Below the pieces are notes generated by a model that was not told where the DNA came from, made no database searches, and saw only the letters and a program-made list of their open reading frames with translations. The translations under genes and the position numbers were made by a program. From Dendrolimus kikuchii (lineage: Eukaryota > Arthropoda > Insecta > Lepidoptera > Lasiocampidae), in assembly GCA_019925095.2 (NCBI GenBank), contig CM034407.1, forward strand, positions 6,471,210 through 6,535,209: a stretch of 64,000 nt of DNA, given 5' to 3'. Below are positions 1-11,075 of this stretch, in pieces; the first letter of the stretch is position 1, and each line of letters starts with the position of its first letter.

Positions 1-104
1 CATAAGTATATAGGTATAGGCCTAATTTTATTTTACGGTCATAATATGATTTCTATTAAATTCAGTACCAAATTGATTAAGTAGGTATTTTACTCTTTTC
101 TTGC

Positions 105-212
105 ACCGAATGTTCCGCATTCAAACCGAATTTCGGCCGAATGCCGAAGTTCGGCTCAAGCTGCTGAAATTCGGCCTAACCGACTGTGAAACGAATTTCG
201 GCCCGTGCCTAC
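105..212. repeat. Clustered CGAATTTCGGCC-type inverted repeats
   Basis: CCGAATTTCGGCC, GAATGCCGAAGTTCGGC, ATTCGGCC and CGAATTTCGGCC occur within about 100 bp in both orientations. This resembles transposon termini with subterminal repeats; no element boundaries were found. Confidence 0.45.
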
Positions 213-308
213 AAATTATTAATTCTAAATTAACAGTAAATAACACTTCTCAATGATATTTATTATTGACATCTTATTATTCATATTTTTTTTATTCATT
301 ATTCATAA

Positions 309-421
309 CACTTGACATCTTTGTCTTCCGTGATCACGGCCACTGAAAAGTGGCCGAAACGTCGGAAAAACCAAAATCAAATAAAATTACCGCGCTTAAA
401 ACCGTTAAAACGTAGTTTTAT
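309..421 (+). repeat. Penelope-like element fragment P1 with hammerhead-like half site
   Basis: Contains the perfect 7 bp hairpin GGCCACT-GAAA-AGTGGCC (338-355) followed by GAAACGTCGG, then CCAAAATCAAATAAAATTAC and AAAACCGTTAAAACGTAG. GAAACGTC after a hairpin resembles stem II and the GAAA...GTC side of hammerhead ribozymes in Penelope-like elements. The CUGANGA part is not intact. The family name is inferred from this. Confidence 0.5.
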
Positions 422-920
422 TAGATATTTATTATATTTTTTGATACATTTGCTTAATAACTTTGAATAAAGTTTCATATACGAATATTGTACGTTGCTA
501 CAGCCTACATAAGAATATGTATTTACATATTGCATACATATGTAGCTGTCGTTTGTTAAGTACTTTTAGTGGTATACATGTTTCTGATACAAAATTAAGA
601 AATGATTTTATTAAGTAAAAACAATTCGGCACATGTTTATTTCGCATTAACACTCCGCGTATAAGGTGGGGTATATTTCACCCCAACAGTTTTAAAATGC
701 TTTCATTATATATAAAACTCAACCTAGAGATTCAATTCTCGCAGTAGCTGACGTTTAATTGTTGCTGCAGGCCACAATAGTGTTAGATCAGGCCTGCGAG
801 CATAATTGTCGTTTCTACACTTGTTTAAAGTAGACTTTGGATATTTTTCATCCCTTTTACGGCACGTCATAAAAAAGTAAGTACTAACTTTTGTGTTTAA
901 AACAATTATTCAATGTTATT

Positions 921-1170
921 TGACGACCTCTGTGGTTGAGCGGGTTAAGCCTCTGCCGGCTAACCTCAATACAACGCTGAAGCTCAGGGTTCGGATTCCT
1001 GGCATGGTAAATTTCATAAAACGAATTTTCTGTAGTAGTAGTAGTAAATATACTATGGTCTGGGTGTGTGGGATCGGCCCCAAAATGTGATCCGCTATAT
1101 ATTACATATAATATATGCATAACTTGCTTAGCTTGGGGATATACAATGTGTATGTTTGTCTGCCGATTTA
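921..1170 (+). mobile_element. tRNA-derived SINE family C, copy 1
   Basis: Has an A-box-like TGGTTGAGCGG (933-943) and a B-box-like GGTTCGGATTCC (988-999), spaced as in a tRNA promoter. The body is shared with copies 2-4: CTATGGTCTGGGTGTGTGGG, GGGATATACAATGTGTATG and GTTTGTCTGCCGATT, then an AT-rich tail. Confidence 0.75.
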
Positions 1171-1559
1171 TTTAATATTTGTTGATACATAAAGAATGCC
1201 TTGTCGCCCCACAAGGCGTTAAATAAATAGAATTTCAGTTATTTCAAATCGACGTCAAGGTTTGGTATGACGATAGCTTGGTAGTGTATTGATCCTCCAA
1301 TATGTCTCAGAGGATAGATGATGTGTTATGTGTATTAACGCGTAAACGACCAAAAAGTTTTGTAATTCAAAACGAGTAGAAAAATTTGATTCGGTGTGAA
1401 TGTAATCGCTGTTGTTTTGATTTATATCGGTAAGTTACACGTTGGGTACATTTTTATTTAAAAAATATTAGTTTCACATATTATATTATATTATATTTTA
1501 CCAAAATCGATACGCTTGTGAAATCGTTATGTCCGTTCATATGTCTCTGTATTTCACAG

Positions 1560-1931
1560 TTATTTTGCTCATAATTACTGGGACTATAATGATGGGCGAC
1601 TGACACCCCGCGACCTCGTAAAACCAAATTTGGATGATACAAAGAGGATACGAAGAACTAAAGCAGCAGAGAGTCAAGCAGAAGCCGCAAAAGGCCAACG
1701 AAAGCCCGCGATGGCCACCGGACGCCATTGAAGGTCGATCAAGTTGCAGAAGGTGTCAACGCGAAGGCCACCGAATGTCGCATACAGGCGAAGAAGAGCC
1801 GCTGCGACATCATAGACATGGACGTAGGTCCAGCGGCCAGCGACGTCACATACCCGTTACTGTCGGGTAGCCCGATGAGTGAAAGCATGGACAATAAACT
1901 TTCGCTCAAATCCCCATCTGCCTCAATCTAG
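1560..1931 (+). pseudogene. Coding-like stretch, unrecognised
   Basis: Higher GC, with overlapping partly open frames, for example one ending SMDNKLSLKSPSASI at 1931. It lies just before the family R 3' end, so a decayed retroelement C-terminus is plausible. No motif supports a function. Confidence 0.25.
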
Positions 1932-1984
1932 CAAGAGAAGGCAAGAAGACCATTGTGTGGGACAACAATATAGGTATTTAGTAC

Positions 1985-2235
1985 GAATATATGCAGCATG
2001 TAACAAATACACTCTACATTAGTATAAGTTTAGTATTAAAAGTAGAATAAATTAATATAATAAGTTATTCGTAAGACACATACACCTCAACACAAAAATC
2101 AATAAATTAATGTCACACACAAGAACCAAAATAACTAATAAGCGTGTTAAATTAAAAAAATAAATCTATAAATTATGTTGTAAAAAAGGGTACGGAACTC
2201 GAGTCCGTAGAGTTGTTAATAATAATAATAAAAAA
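1985..2235 (+). repeat. Unclassified retroelement 3' end, family R copy 1
   Basis: Shares about 230 bp with 12875-13112: CATTAGTATAAGTTTAGTAT, AATTAATATAATAAGTTATT, AATAAGCGTGT, then the stem-loop TACGGAACTCGAGTCCGTA (2191-2209) and an (AAT)n tail. The upstream stretch 1560-1931 has coding-like composition and may be the decayed C-terminus of the same element. Confidence 0.55.
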
Positions 2236-2271
2236 GTATGAATATATTCTTTATATACTTCTACAAAATAC

Positions 2272-2455
2272 ATACATACATACATAACTTCACGCCAGTT
2301 CCCTTGCGGGGTAGGCACGAACAACAGAGCGCCATTTAGGCTTATTCTTACACACCTCACTTGCTTCTTTCACATTCATAACTCTTGTCATGCACGCTCG
2401 TCTGTTCTTAAGGCTCCTGACATCACCTTCTGCTACTACACGATCAATTTGATCA
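2272..2455 (-). mobile_element. (ATGT)n-tailed LINE 3' fragment, copy D1
   Basis: Minus-strand copy with TSD TTCTACAAAATAC at 2259-2271 and 2456-2468. The left edge is (CATA)n, the complement of the (ATGT)n tail. It starts within the DQIDRVLAEGD coding block and so is strongly 5'-truncated. Confidence 0.85.
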
Positions 2456-2649
2456 TTCTACAAAATACTGTTATGAAATCGCGAAAGAAGTAAAAATTAG
2501 AGGTGGCCGCCATACATGTAACTGAGGATCGAAAAGTTGCTTTTCAAAATACCTATGTAATCCGTTTTGCGAAAACATAATGATGTTTTTCTAGGTAAGT
2601 AAGTAATTAAACACTATTTGGGAAGCTACCAAAAATTTTAAACGTTTTC

Positions 2650-3115
2650 TTTTAAAAATAAATAAACTAAACTATATTATAAATAAAGCTATACTTACAA
2701 AATTGATCGTGTACTAGCAGAAGGTGATGTTAGGAGCCTTAAGAACAGACGAGCGTGCATGACAAGAGTTATGAATGTCAAAGAAGCAAGTGAGGTGTGT
2801 AAGAATAAGCCTAAATGGCGCTCTGTTGCTCGTGCCTACCCCGCAAGGGAACTGGCGTGAAGTTATGTATGTATGTATGTATGTACAAAATAACATAAAT
2901 CTATAAGTAAAAAATTGACTCCAAATTGTTGTTGGCGGGGAGCGTGCCCAAAATGCTGGCCGCATTTCCGCGCTGGCCGGCAACGCTGATTCGTTGCCCT
3001 AGGTGCAAGCCAGCCTTATGGTCACGAGAGACCTCAATTAGACGCGTTGAGAGGTCTCGATAGAAGTGATGAGCTCCAGGCCCCACGGCCCCAGGGTCTT
3101 GACCCCGAAAGCCAT
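2650..3115 (-). pseudogene. LINE polyprotein tail, family F copy 1 (split by D2)
   Basis: The minus strand reads FGVKTLGPWGLE, then LSTRLIEVSRDHKAGLHLGQ, RISVAGQRGNAASILGT and a stop region, then AT-rich 3' sequence ending near ATAAAGCTATACTTACAA. Copies at 13885-14085, 22745-22935 and 53785-53945 share it. This looks like the C-terminal end of a non-LTR polyprotein whose clade I cannot name. D2 inserted into the AT-rich 3' part. Confidence 0.6.
2704..2883 (+). mobile_element. (ATGT)n-tailed LINE 3' fragment, copy D2, nested
   Basis: Plus-strand copy with the 8 bp repeat TACAAAAT at 2696-2703 and 2884-2891. It interrupts another repeat (F1) whose uninterrupted relative at 22745-22935 shows the empty site. 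It faces copy D1 head to head across about 248 bp. Confidence 0.85.
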
Positions 3116-4444
3116 GATATTTTTAACTTTACACCTTTTTATTAAGATCAATAAAAGAGCGAGATATTCGTTTCCAAAGTTGTAAAATTTATGTACTTAC
3201 TGCACACGTCGTGCCACACTTTTTTGACTTAACGGTCTACCAGGTTACATAACTTTAAGTTAGGGTCACTCGAAAAAACTTTTTTATTTTGTACAAACGT
3301 ACATTACATGACATTATACAATAAATCAGGTTAAGGGTCTGCAGACATCATCAATATTCATGAAGGGCGGTGTAAAAAGTATAGTGATAAGATCTAAGGC
3401 TCTTTAGACCCTAAAAGAATATATTTAGTGCGATCTTAGTTTACAATCTCTTGCAAAGGAGTTTTTAATTACTCACTTTGGAATATGACTATAGCTTTGT
3501 CCATGCTTCACTCGGCTAAATTTTGGTTCCGTAAGCTGCAAAAATTGTGCAATATATTATACTATAGGTGAAAATCCAAATGTACATATAAATATCAATA
3601 TGCAAAAGTATCCTATGCCAGTATTATACGGTTCACTTATGTCTTACAATTTGGATGAATCAACGAAAGTGAAACATATAAATGTAAACTTGAATCATTT
3701 AGGTTCATTGAATATCGTCGTGCGCTGTCGTTTCCGCGCCTTTCAACCATATTGATTCAATTTGGTTGATCCGTCTAATATTAGCATTATGTACGAAAGA
3801 GTACATTAAAACAAAATATTAAGTGTCAACAACATTTGTTAATTATTCATTAATTTATTTATTTATTTATTCAACAAAGACCAAAACATCTTGCTATTTT
3901 TGTTATATTATTTTTTTTCGTCACCAACGATCATGATAAATTATATAAAGTCACTTTTACATTACGTCCTTTTTTATTTATGTATTTGGAACAACAAAAC
4001 ACAATACAAGTAAGTAGGTACATTAACATTTAAAGTGGTTTAGCAACAAAACTCCAAGTTCAATATATTAAGTACTAACTACGTTATCTGCTGATTTCTC
4101 TTTTATTTATTGTTTGGACACCATGAAAATAGTTAATTCTAAACTGTATGATCTATAGCATAGAATAAGATATCTTTATTGCGTAATGCATGTTTAAGGA
4201 TGTGAAAGTTATCATAGTATAAATGCATTCTACCCGTACAAAGACGTGCAAAATTAATTTACAATATTGTCTTACATTATTAATTACAATTAATAATTAA
4301 AAAATAAGTCTTAAGTCACGATTGAATAGGTGTCTTCTAGATAAGTACACTCAACCCTAGAGCGCGTCATCACTCAACATCAGGTGAGACAGTGGTCAAA
4401 CGCGAATCTATACCCTCATATATATACAGACATCTTTTCAATAA

Positions 4445-4636
4445 CGTGTCACCGACAGCCCCCTGTGCAGAGCTTGCCTGGAGGCAGAAGAAACGGCCGC
4501 CCATGTCCTGCTTGAATGCGGAGAGGTGGCTCAATACAGGGCAAAGTATCTGGACGCCCCAGGTAGCCTCCGTGAAGTTTTCAGCGACGTCAAGAAACTG
4601 GTGAACTTCTTGGAGGAGCTAGACTGGATGCAGTAA
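4445..4636 (+). pseudogene. LINE ORF2 C-terminus with CCHC motif (jockey-like)
   Basis: A short clean frame follows an in-frame stop and ends with TAA at 4634-4636. It reads VTDSPLCRACLEAEETAAHV, LLECGEVAQYRAKYL, then SLREVFSDVKKLVNFLEEL and DWMQ. CX2C...HX4C followed by a leucine-rich helix ending in a tryptophan is a common C-terminus of arthropod jockey-type LINEs. The open frame at 4392-4604 runs in a different phase and is a shadow. No 3' tail or TSD was identified. Confidence 0.72.
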
Positions 4637-5119
4637 CCTCTCATCCACCCTCGCACGCAAAATAGGCGCTATATCATCGAATTGCGGAAACCACCCGCTT
4701 GCAGACGAAGAAAATACACTCATATAAAAAAACCTGGAACCTCAAAATCTTTTCTAAAGTCCAGCTCAGTCAGCAAGGACGTCAAGTATTTATTGTGTTC
4801 CCGTGGACAAAGTATCAATGGCACTTCATCCAATGCGGGTTGTCAGGTCAATGCACTGTTTCCCCTCAAATTTGCAATTCGATCACAGCAGATATTTCTC
4901 CACAATAACATTAACGAAAAAAAAACTTAACGAAAATGCGTAAGTGGTCACGATACCATCGTCACAGTCTGCGGCATTTGGGGGAGAACACTTGTACGCA
5001 TCCTGATAACGACCTTCGACCAACAGAATTGACCTGCGCATACGCATGTAGTGACTTATTTGTGAAATTTTTCTCTACAAGTCACAACATGTTGCGAAGC
5101 GGTGGTAAATTAGACTAGG

Positions 5120-7230
5120 TCTCCATAAAGTACATAACATGTCAAACCCTTCAATCCGCCGTAGACAAGCGTGACTGCGGACGCCGGAGCTCAGTAGTGG
5201 GACGTTTGAGGGCTCATATTATAAGCAATAGCGGGCGGAACACAAACCATCTTCAAGAAAATAATTGACGTATTACTAAAGAAAAGAAAGAAAGAAAGTT
5301 TATTTGAAGAAATTGCGACGCAATTACATTCCTTATACATTTCTATACACAAAGCATATATTGAGAATTTGTACGCCGCATTTTCAGCAAACAAGGTTTG
5401 CACTCAGCATATTGCTGTGTCGGAACAATATCCGACACAACGCTGATTTTCAGTGCAAACCTTCCTTTAGGTGTAAGACCAAAGTGACCCAGTTTTGTTA
5501 ATTAAATAATAAATAAGAATAATAATTAATAAAACTAATTCTACTTATATAATATTTAAATTGTAAAAAAAACAAATAAATAAATTTTAATAAAAAACCA
5601 ACATTAAATACGTTGCTACAAAATTAAAATAAATACTCGTGTATCAACTTGTATCGAATCATTTATCCGAATACAATTCGCTTGCTTGCCGAGTATTAAT
5701 TACCACATTCCGTGTGCCACGTCACTGGCATGAGGCAACAAATGACATTTTACTTCATAACCTATAAAATACTGAGTAGTGATTGTTACTACTTTAGAAA
5801 AACGATTACACTTTACAAGGATGTAAATAAGACTAATAGACGTCAGGCTGGGTATGAACTGACCAGGATTTTGTCTTTGAAATGATAAACTGCTTCTTAA
5901 AGAGTATTCGCTATGTTTTCTTCATAGATATATACATGTATTACATACTTCAAATGTAAACCCCGAACAAATTTGTACGCGTTTGTTTTGGAGGCATTCG
6001 TTCTTTGGTTTTAAATTTCAAATTTGAAATTATTATTTTTCTATGTATCTTCCTAACAAATAAAAATATTAGTCATTACAGTAGATATATACAGTAGTAA
6101 GTCCCTATGTAGGGTATTATGGCTTTTAGAAAACATACTTCAGAGTCAAAAGTTGCATCATATTTGCAGATACCAATTAGAGATGTTTAGCAAAGAGTCA
6201 GTTGACTACTGAAGTCGCAATATCTACCACCCACGGAAGCTTCGATGCGTTCTTAATTTGAATATAACTTACCGTTCAGGGGGCGCAAACAGGCGTAATT
6301 TAGGGTTATCAGGCATCAAAAAAATTTTAAGCCTTGACGTCTCTAGTATTTTGTATTTTACCTTTTAAAGTGATGATAACGTCTTACTCATGATGTAAAT
6401 AACCTTTCAAACAGTTTTTTTGTTTGAGTATTCGTTCATACTAATATGAGGAACTACGAGATCAATTTAAAATATTATTATTGCATTAGATAGGCCATTA
6501 TTTAGAAAATTTATACGCTATCTATGTATTAATATTATTACGAGTTGCAGGACTCGAATTAAAATGCCGTTAGAATTACTATAGAATTTATTAGAAATAT
6601 ACAAACACGTATAGCACAGGTACAAATATAACTGAACACAACCAGTGCAAACATAATGCACGATTCAATAACACGCGCAAAGTCCGTCACTAAATAGATT
6701 ACCGAATGTACACAAGTCTTGCCTCGCGGCTGGTTATCGCTCGACTGCCGATCTCTCCATTGGAGCATTGCTTTATACTGCACAAATACAATAGGTCTCT
6801 CGCCCGCGTGGACTAAATTTCTTAGAATCACACCTGGCTAATGACTACCATAAAAGATTACAATACACAATGGGTTGTTTTCTAATCACAAAATTTTAAA
6901 CACAAAATAAACAAAAGAAGTCCAAATTCTGAAAGGTAATAAGTGTGTTTTTATCGTATGCAGGTGTGAATCCACTTTTGTCGGCACCTCGGTCGTAATA
7001 ATAATAATACAAGACGTAAAAAGATATGTGTTACAAATACATTATATAAAATAAAACTTTCCCTAATCACGTTTATAAGGACATTGTCAAACATAATAGT
7101 GTGTCAATGTCAAACACGTAGTCTATGGTCAAGAGAATATTTCCAAAGAATTTAAACTTAAAAAACACGGTACGTTTGAATTTTTTCAACCACTCATATG
7201 GTACTACTATACTCATTCGGCCACTACTTG
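5120..7230. other. No gene recognised
   Basis: AT-rich. A short GC-richer part at 5190-5460 with an (AAAG)n run may be a LINE 3' UTR. The minus frame of 90 codons at 6559-6831 ends in a hydrophobic stretch but resembles nothing known to me. 3116-4444 and 4637-5080 are likewise empty. Confidence 0.5.
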
Positions 7231-7426
7231 CTTTTTTATTTCTGAAGCAATGCAGCCACGCTGACGACCCACCTGATGCAAGGTGGTTATTGTTGCCTAT
7301 GGGCATTCGGAACTAACCAAAAATGTTATTAATGTGTTGCTGGCCTCAAAAGGAGACTTGAACCTAATCACTGATACGGCCGGAACACAACTCAAGGTAT
7401 TTATGGCGACATACTCTAGACCAGGA
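7231..7426 (-). mobile_element. SINE family A, copy 1 (old, truncated)
   Basis: Retains the 3' two thirds only: CCACCTGATGCAAGGTGGTT and GGAACACAACTCAAGG are recognisable. Confidence 0.6.
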
Positions 7427-7689
7427 CTGCTAACTATGAATTAGTAGTATTCTTTCTTTGTTATTGCACATATAAATACACATTATGACGACCTAAAAGA
7501 TTGGGGTAGAAAAATTACACAAGTGGAAAAGATAGATCCATATGGAATGAACAAAATATATTGTTAGACATTAGCATTATTAAAAATTTCGTGTAACTAC
7601 CCCTTAACTCGGTAAGCTTCATGAAGTCTTCACGTCGACCATTCCACAACACTTGAAGACGACAGTCTTAGCAATACGTCCTACACGTT

Positions 7690-7995
7690 ATGACATACGG
7701 TGGCGAGACATAGACACTGACGTTGAGACTGGTCCACAAATTTAAAGTCGCTTAACGAGCTATGAAGCGAGGTTGTTGGGTGTTTCTCTTATGGATAAAG
7801 TCCGATGACCGATGGAGCAAACGCGTCCTAGAGTGAGACCGCATCTTGGTAAACGTAGCGTAGGACGCCCTCTAGGCCGGTGGAACGATGACTTGAATAA
7901 GGTCGCCGGCACGGGCTGGACGATGAAAGCGGGGGGTCGAGATATATGCTATAGACTTGAGTAGGCCTGCGTCCAGCAGTGGACATTGATTGTCC
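7690..7995 (+). pseudogene. Degenerate RTE-like LINE C-terminus
   Basis: Stop-ridden sequence whose pieces resemble the end of lepidopteran RTE polyproteins: a GGTGGCGAGACATAG region, CGTCCTAGAGTGAGACCGC, AGGCCGGTGGAACGATGACT, then GCGTCCAGCAGTGGACATTG encoding VQQWT, the usual last residues. A smaller reverse fragment with the same ending is at 22555-22625. Confidence 0.55.
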
Positions 7996-8289
7996 CAAAG
8001 AGGAACCATCCCTTAAATTACCCAACAACAGCTGAGACAACCCTATCTAAATTGCGATGCGCACGCGCCGCCGCCGCGCGGATGCGAAATGGCGGCTCAA
8101 CGAACCGCTTCCGTCCCTCCATCCGAACTCCGACAAGTGCATCCGACACCGATATGTTAGCCGCGTATTTTATTACATTATCCCCGTCTTATTTGTGGAT
8201 AGTTTTTACAATTTCAAAATCGTTTTTGTCCATTTCCTGTAAGATTCTCTTTAAGCGTGGTAGACCCATGCCGGAATCACTATCTAAAC

Positions 8290-8638
8290 TATAGCTCTTA
8301 GGACTAGCTCGGCGTGGTATCACACCGGATACCACGCTCTCACGGTTTGCCTTGAGCTAATTGTATTTCTTGCGATGAGTGAGAGTTCCAATGACCTACT
8401 TCCCCCTTCTCCTATCCAACCTTCCCTATCCCATCCCTCTATTCCAATCCCATGTTCCATCCATTCTATTCCGTTCCTCCTATTTGATCCCTCTATCTAT
8501 CCTAACCCATCCCTTTCCCATCTTAAGGATTAGCATCGCGTTGATTTCGCCTTTCTGTTACAATCGTCTATGTGGACGGTAACCACTTTCCATGAGCTGG
8601 GCGATCTGTCTGTTTGCCAGCTTGGCAATAAAAAAAAG
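8290..8638 (+). mobile_element. Retroposon family B, copy 1
   Basis: Body with TTGAGCTAATTGTATTTCTT, a long pyrimidine-rich stretch (CCCATCCCT-like repeats), GTCTATGTGGACGGTAACCA and CTGTTTGCCAGCTTGGCAA, then an A tail. The last 60 bp resemble the 3' end of family A while the body differs. Confidence 0.6.
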
Positions 8639-8775
8639 TTATACGTGTTTTAGTTATAGAATGAACTACCCCTCCAGCGGTTTAACCAAAGCGTAACATG
8701 GGGTTCCTCAATAAGGGCGCAAAACAGATAGGTAAGTAGGCTGGTTGTACATCGGCTCGCTTAGTAATAATAATA

Positions 8776-10830
8776 ATTCTCATTGACACAACTGTTAGCC
8801 AACAAGCCCGACGGAATAAAAGAAATCTCTCCGTTGCCTGGATCGACTACAAAAAGGCGTATGACTCAGTGCCGCATACGTGGTTGATGAGAGTCTTAGA
8901 GCTGTATAAAGTCGATGCAACTCTAAGAACCTTTCTTCAGGCATGTATGAGGCAATGGGTCACACACCTTAGGCTTCCAGGAGAGGGAGGGGCTTCTTTG
9001 CCGGAGGGCGCAATAAATATAGAGCGTGGAATATTCCAGGGTGACAGCCTGAGTCCCTTGTGGTTTTGCCTAGCATTGAACCCTCTTAGCACTTTGCTAG
9101 AGTCTTCAAAGCTAGGCTATCGGTTTCGAAGAGGGGGTGAGATCATGTCACACTTGCTGTATATGGATGACCTCAAACTTTTCGCATCCAACGAACCAGA
9201 CTTGACTGAATTACTAAAGACAACAGAACGCTTTAGTAAGTCAATTAATATGGAATTCGGGATAGAAAAGTGTGCGGTCATGCATGTGCGGCGAGGGAAA
9301 GTTGTTAATTCTCCGAAACTTTCAGAGAACATATCTCTTAAATCTCTCTCTGAAACCGAAACATACAAGTACCTGGGTATGTCAGAGTCCTTAGGTATAG
9401 CCGACGCGGACGTAAAACAGACGGTGAAGGACCGATTCTTTTGCCGCTTGAGGAAGGTTTTAACCAGCCTTCTCTCAGGTGGAAATAAGGTCAGAGCCTT
9501 CAACAGCTGGGTTATGCCCGTGTTAGCATACTCCTTTGGCATACTTAGGTGGACCCAAACGGAGCTGGACGCCCTAGATCGAAGAGTCCGTTGCCTACTG
9601 ACAAAATATCGTATGCATCACCCACGTTCATCAGTAATGAGATTGTACATCTCGCGAAGATGTGGAGGCCGAGGCTTTCTAAATGCCAAAGATCTGCATA
9701 ATCGCGAGGTGAACAATCTCAGGGCATATTTCCTTAAGATGGACGTGGGCTTGCATAAAGATGTTGTGGCAGTAGACAAAGGTCTTACCATGCTCTCGTT
9801 GGCTAAAGAGAATTGGTGCAATCTGGCAGTACTGAGCGCCTCCGACCGCATCAACGTATGGAAGAGCAAGGAGCTGCATGGTAGGTTTTATCGGGCCTTA
9901 ACAGGGCCCGATGTAGACCTGTCAGCGTCGATAAACTGGCTACGGTTCGGTAACCTCTTTGGAGAAACCGAAGGTTTTGTCTTTGCAATTATGGACGAAG
10001 TTATTAAGACGAATAACTACCGAAAATATATCCTGAAGGATGGCACCTTGGACATCTGTCGGGCATGTCATCGCCCAGGTGAATCCCTCAGGCATATTGT
10101 TTCCGGCTGTTCACATCTTTCTAAGGGCGAATACTTGCACAGACATAACCCCGTAGCCAGGATTATCCACCAGCAACTTGCCCTTCGATACGGTCTTGTG
10201 GAAACGGAGGTGCCTTATTACCAGTACTCGCCGGAGCCAGTTCTTGAAAACAGTCGTGCCACGCTCTACTGGGATCGATCAGTTATCACGGACAGGACTA
10301 TTGTAGCCAATAAGCCTGATATTGTGATAATAGATCGATCTGCGCGACGAGCAATACTCGTTGACATCAGTATCCCGCATGACGATAACCTTGTAAAGAA
10401 AGAAAAAGAAAAACTAAGTAAGTACTTAGATCTTGCTCACGAGGTTACCGCTATGTGGCATCTGGAGTCAACGAGTATTGTGCCGATAGTTGTCACCGTC
10501 AACGGTCTTATAGCGAAAAGCCTCGACTGTCATCTAGAGAGGCTTTCACTGGGAGGCTGGGTGAAGGGCCAGATACAGAAGGCAGCACTCTTGGACACGG
10601 CACGGATTGTGAGAAGGTTCCTGTCTCTGGAGCCCTAACCACCGGTAGTTTGGACCCTAGGCCCCGCTGGCGGTGATCTGCAAGATTTTATATTTTTTTT
10701 ATTGAATATATATTTTATTTTTGATGTATTTTTATAAAAGAATAGTGTTATTTATTTTTTTATAAAAAAATGGCTACTATTTATATATTTAAAAAAAAAA
10801 TGTAAAATTTTAGAAAATAAATGGATGTAA
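8776..10830 (+). mobile_element. Dong/R4-clade non-LTR retrotransposon, 5'-truncated
   Basis: A LINE fragment bounded by TAA repeats on both sides: TAATAATAATAA at about 8765-8776 and (TAA)n from about 10828. Dong of Bombyx mori, in the R4 clade, inserts into TAA repeats, so location and coding content agree. The left junction falls just before reverse transcriptase block A, so the N-terminal part is missing. The 3' UTR (10639-10828) is AT-rich. The right-hand TAA tract is also the tail of a minus-strand tRNA-SINE, so the element sits in, or immediately next to, that tail. Confidence 0.88.
8779..10638 (+). CDS. R4/Dong-type reverse transcriptase with restriction-like endonuclease (partial)
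   Basis: About 620 codons open to a TAA stop; the first native residues follow the TAA tract and the true start is lost. Reverse transcriptase motifs in order are AWIDYKKAYDSVPHTW (block A), FQGDSLSPLWFCLALNPLS (block B), catalytic YMDDLKLF, and KYLGM further on. Near the C-terminus is CRACHRPGESLRHIVSGC, the CX2C...HX4C knuckle of R2/R4 enzymes. It is followed by KPDIVIIDRSARRAILVDIS, which matches the PD...D core of a restriction-like endonuclease. This layout, with the endonuclease after the reverse transcriptase instead of an N-terminal APE, separates R4/Dong from R1. The GTG at 8869 is internal to block A, not a real start. No frameshift was seen, so the copy is recent although it cannot be autonomous. 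Confidence 0.92.
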   Translation, partial: LIDTTVSQQARRNKRNLSVAWIDYKKAYDSVPHTWLMRVLELYKVDATLRTFLQACMRQWVTHLRLPGEGGASLPEGAINIERGIFQGDSLSPLWFCLALNPLSTLLESSKLGYRFRRGGEIMSHLLYMDDLKLFASNEPDLTELLKTTERFSKSINMEFGIEKCAVMHVRRGKVVNSPKLSENISLKSLSETETYKYLGMSESLGIADADVKQTVKDRFFCRLRKVLTSLLSGGNKVRAFNSWVMPVLAYSFGILRWTQTELDALDRRVRCLLTKYRMHHPRSSVMRLYISRRCGGRGFLNAKDLHNREVNNLRAYFLKMDVGLHKDVVAVDKGLTMLSLAKENWCNLAVLSASDRINVWKSKELHGRFYRALTGPDVDLSASINWLRFGNLFGETEGFVFAIMDEVIKTNNYRKYILKDGTLDICRACHRPGESLRHIVSGCSHLSKGEYLHRHNPVARIIHQQLALRYGLVETEVPYYQYSPEPVLENSRATLYWDRSVITDRTIVANKPDIVIIDRSARRAILVDISIPHDDNLVKKEKEKLSKYLDLAHEVTAMWHLESTSIVPIVVTVNGLIAKSLDCHLERLSLGGWVKGQIQKAALLDTARIVRRFLSLEP

Positions 10831-11075
10831 ATAATAATAATATAATAATCGGCAGACAAACACACACATTGTATATCCTCAAATTAAGCAAGTTACGCTT
10901 GTGTTATGGATAATATACAACGGACTACTCTGGGGCCGATCCCAGACACCCAGACCATAGTAAATAAACATACGTTTCCGAAATTTACTATACCAGGAAT
11001 CAAACCCGGAACCTCTGCGTTGCAGTGAGGTACGCCGGCAAAGGCTTAGCCCGCTCAACCACAAAGGCCGCCAAA
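10831..11075 (-). mobile_element. tRNA-derived SINE family C, copy 2
   Basis: Minus-strand copy with box A TGGTTGAGCGG and box B GGTTTGATTCC. Its tail is a (TAA)n tract on the minus strand (ATTATTA), which coincides with the right boundary of the Dong/R4 element. Confidence 0.76.

Noticed and set aside
9117..9542. 141-codon minus-strand frame
   Set aside because: Antisense shadow of the Dong/R4 reverse transcriptase.
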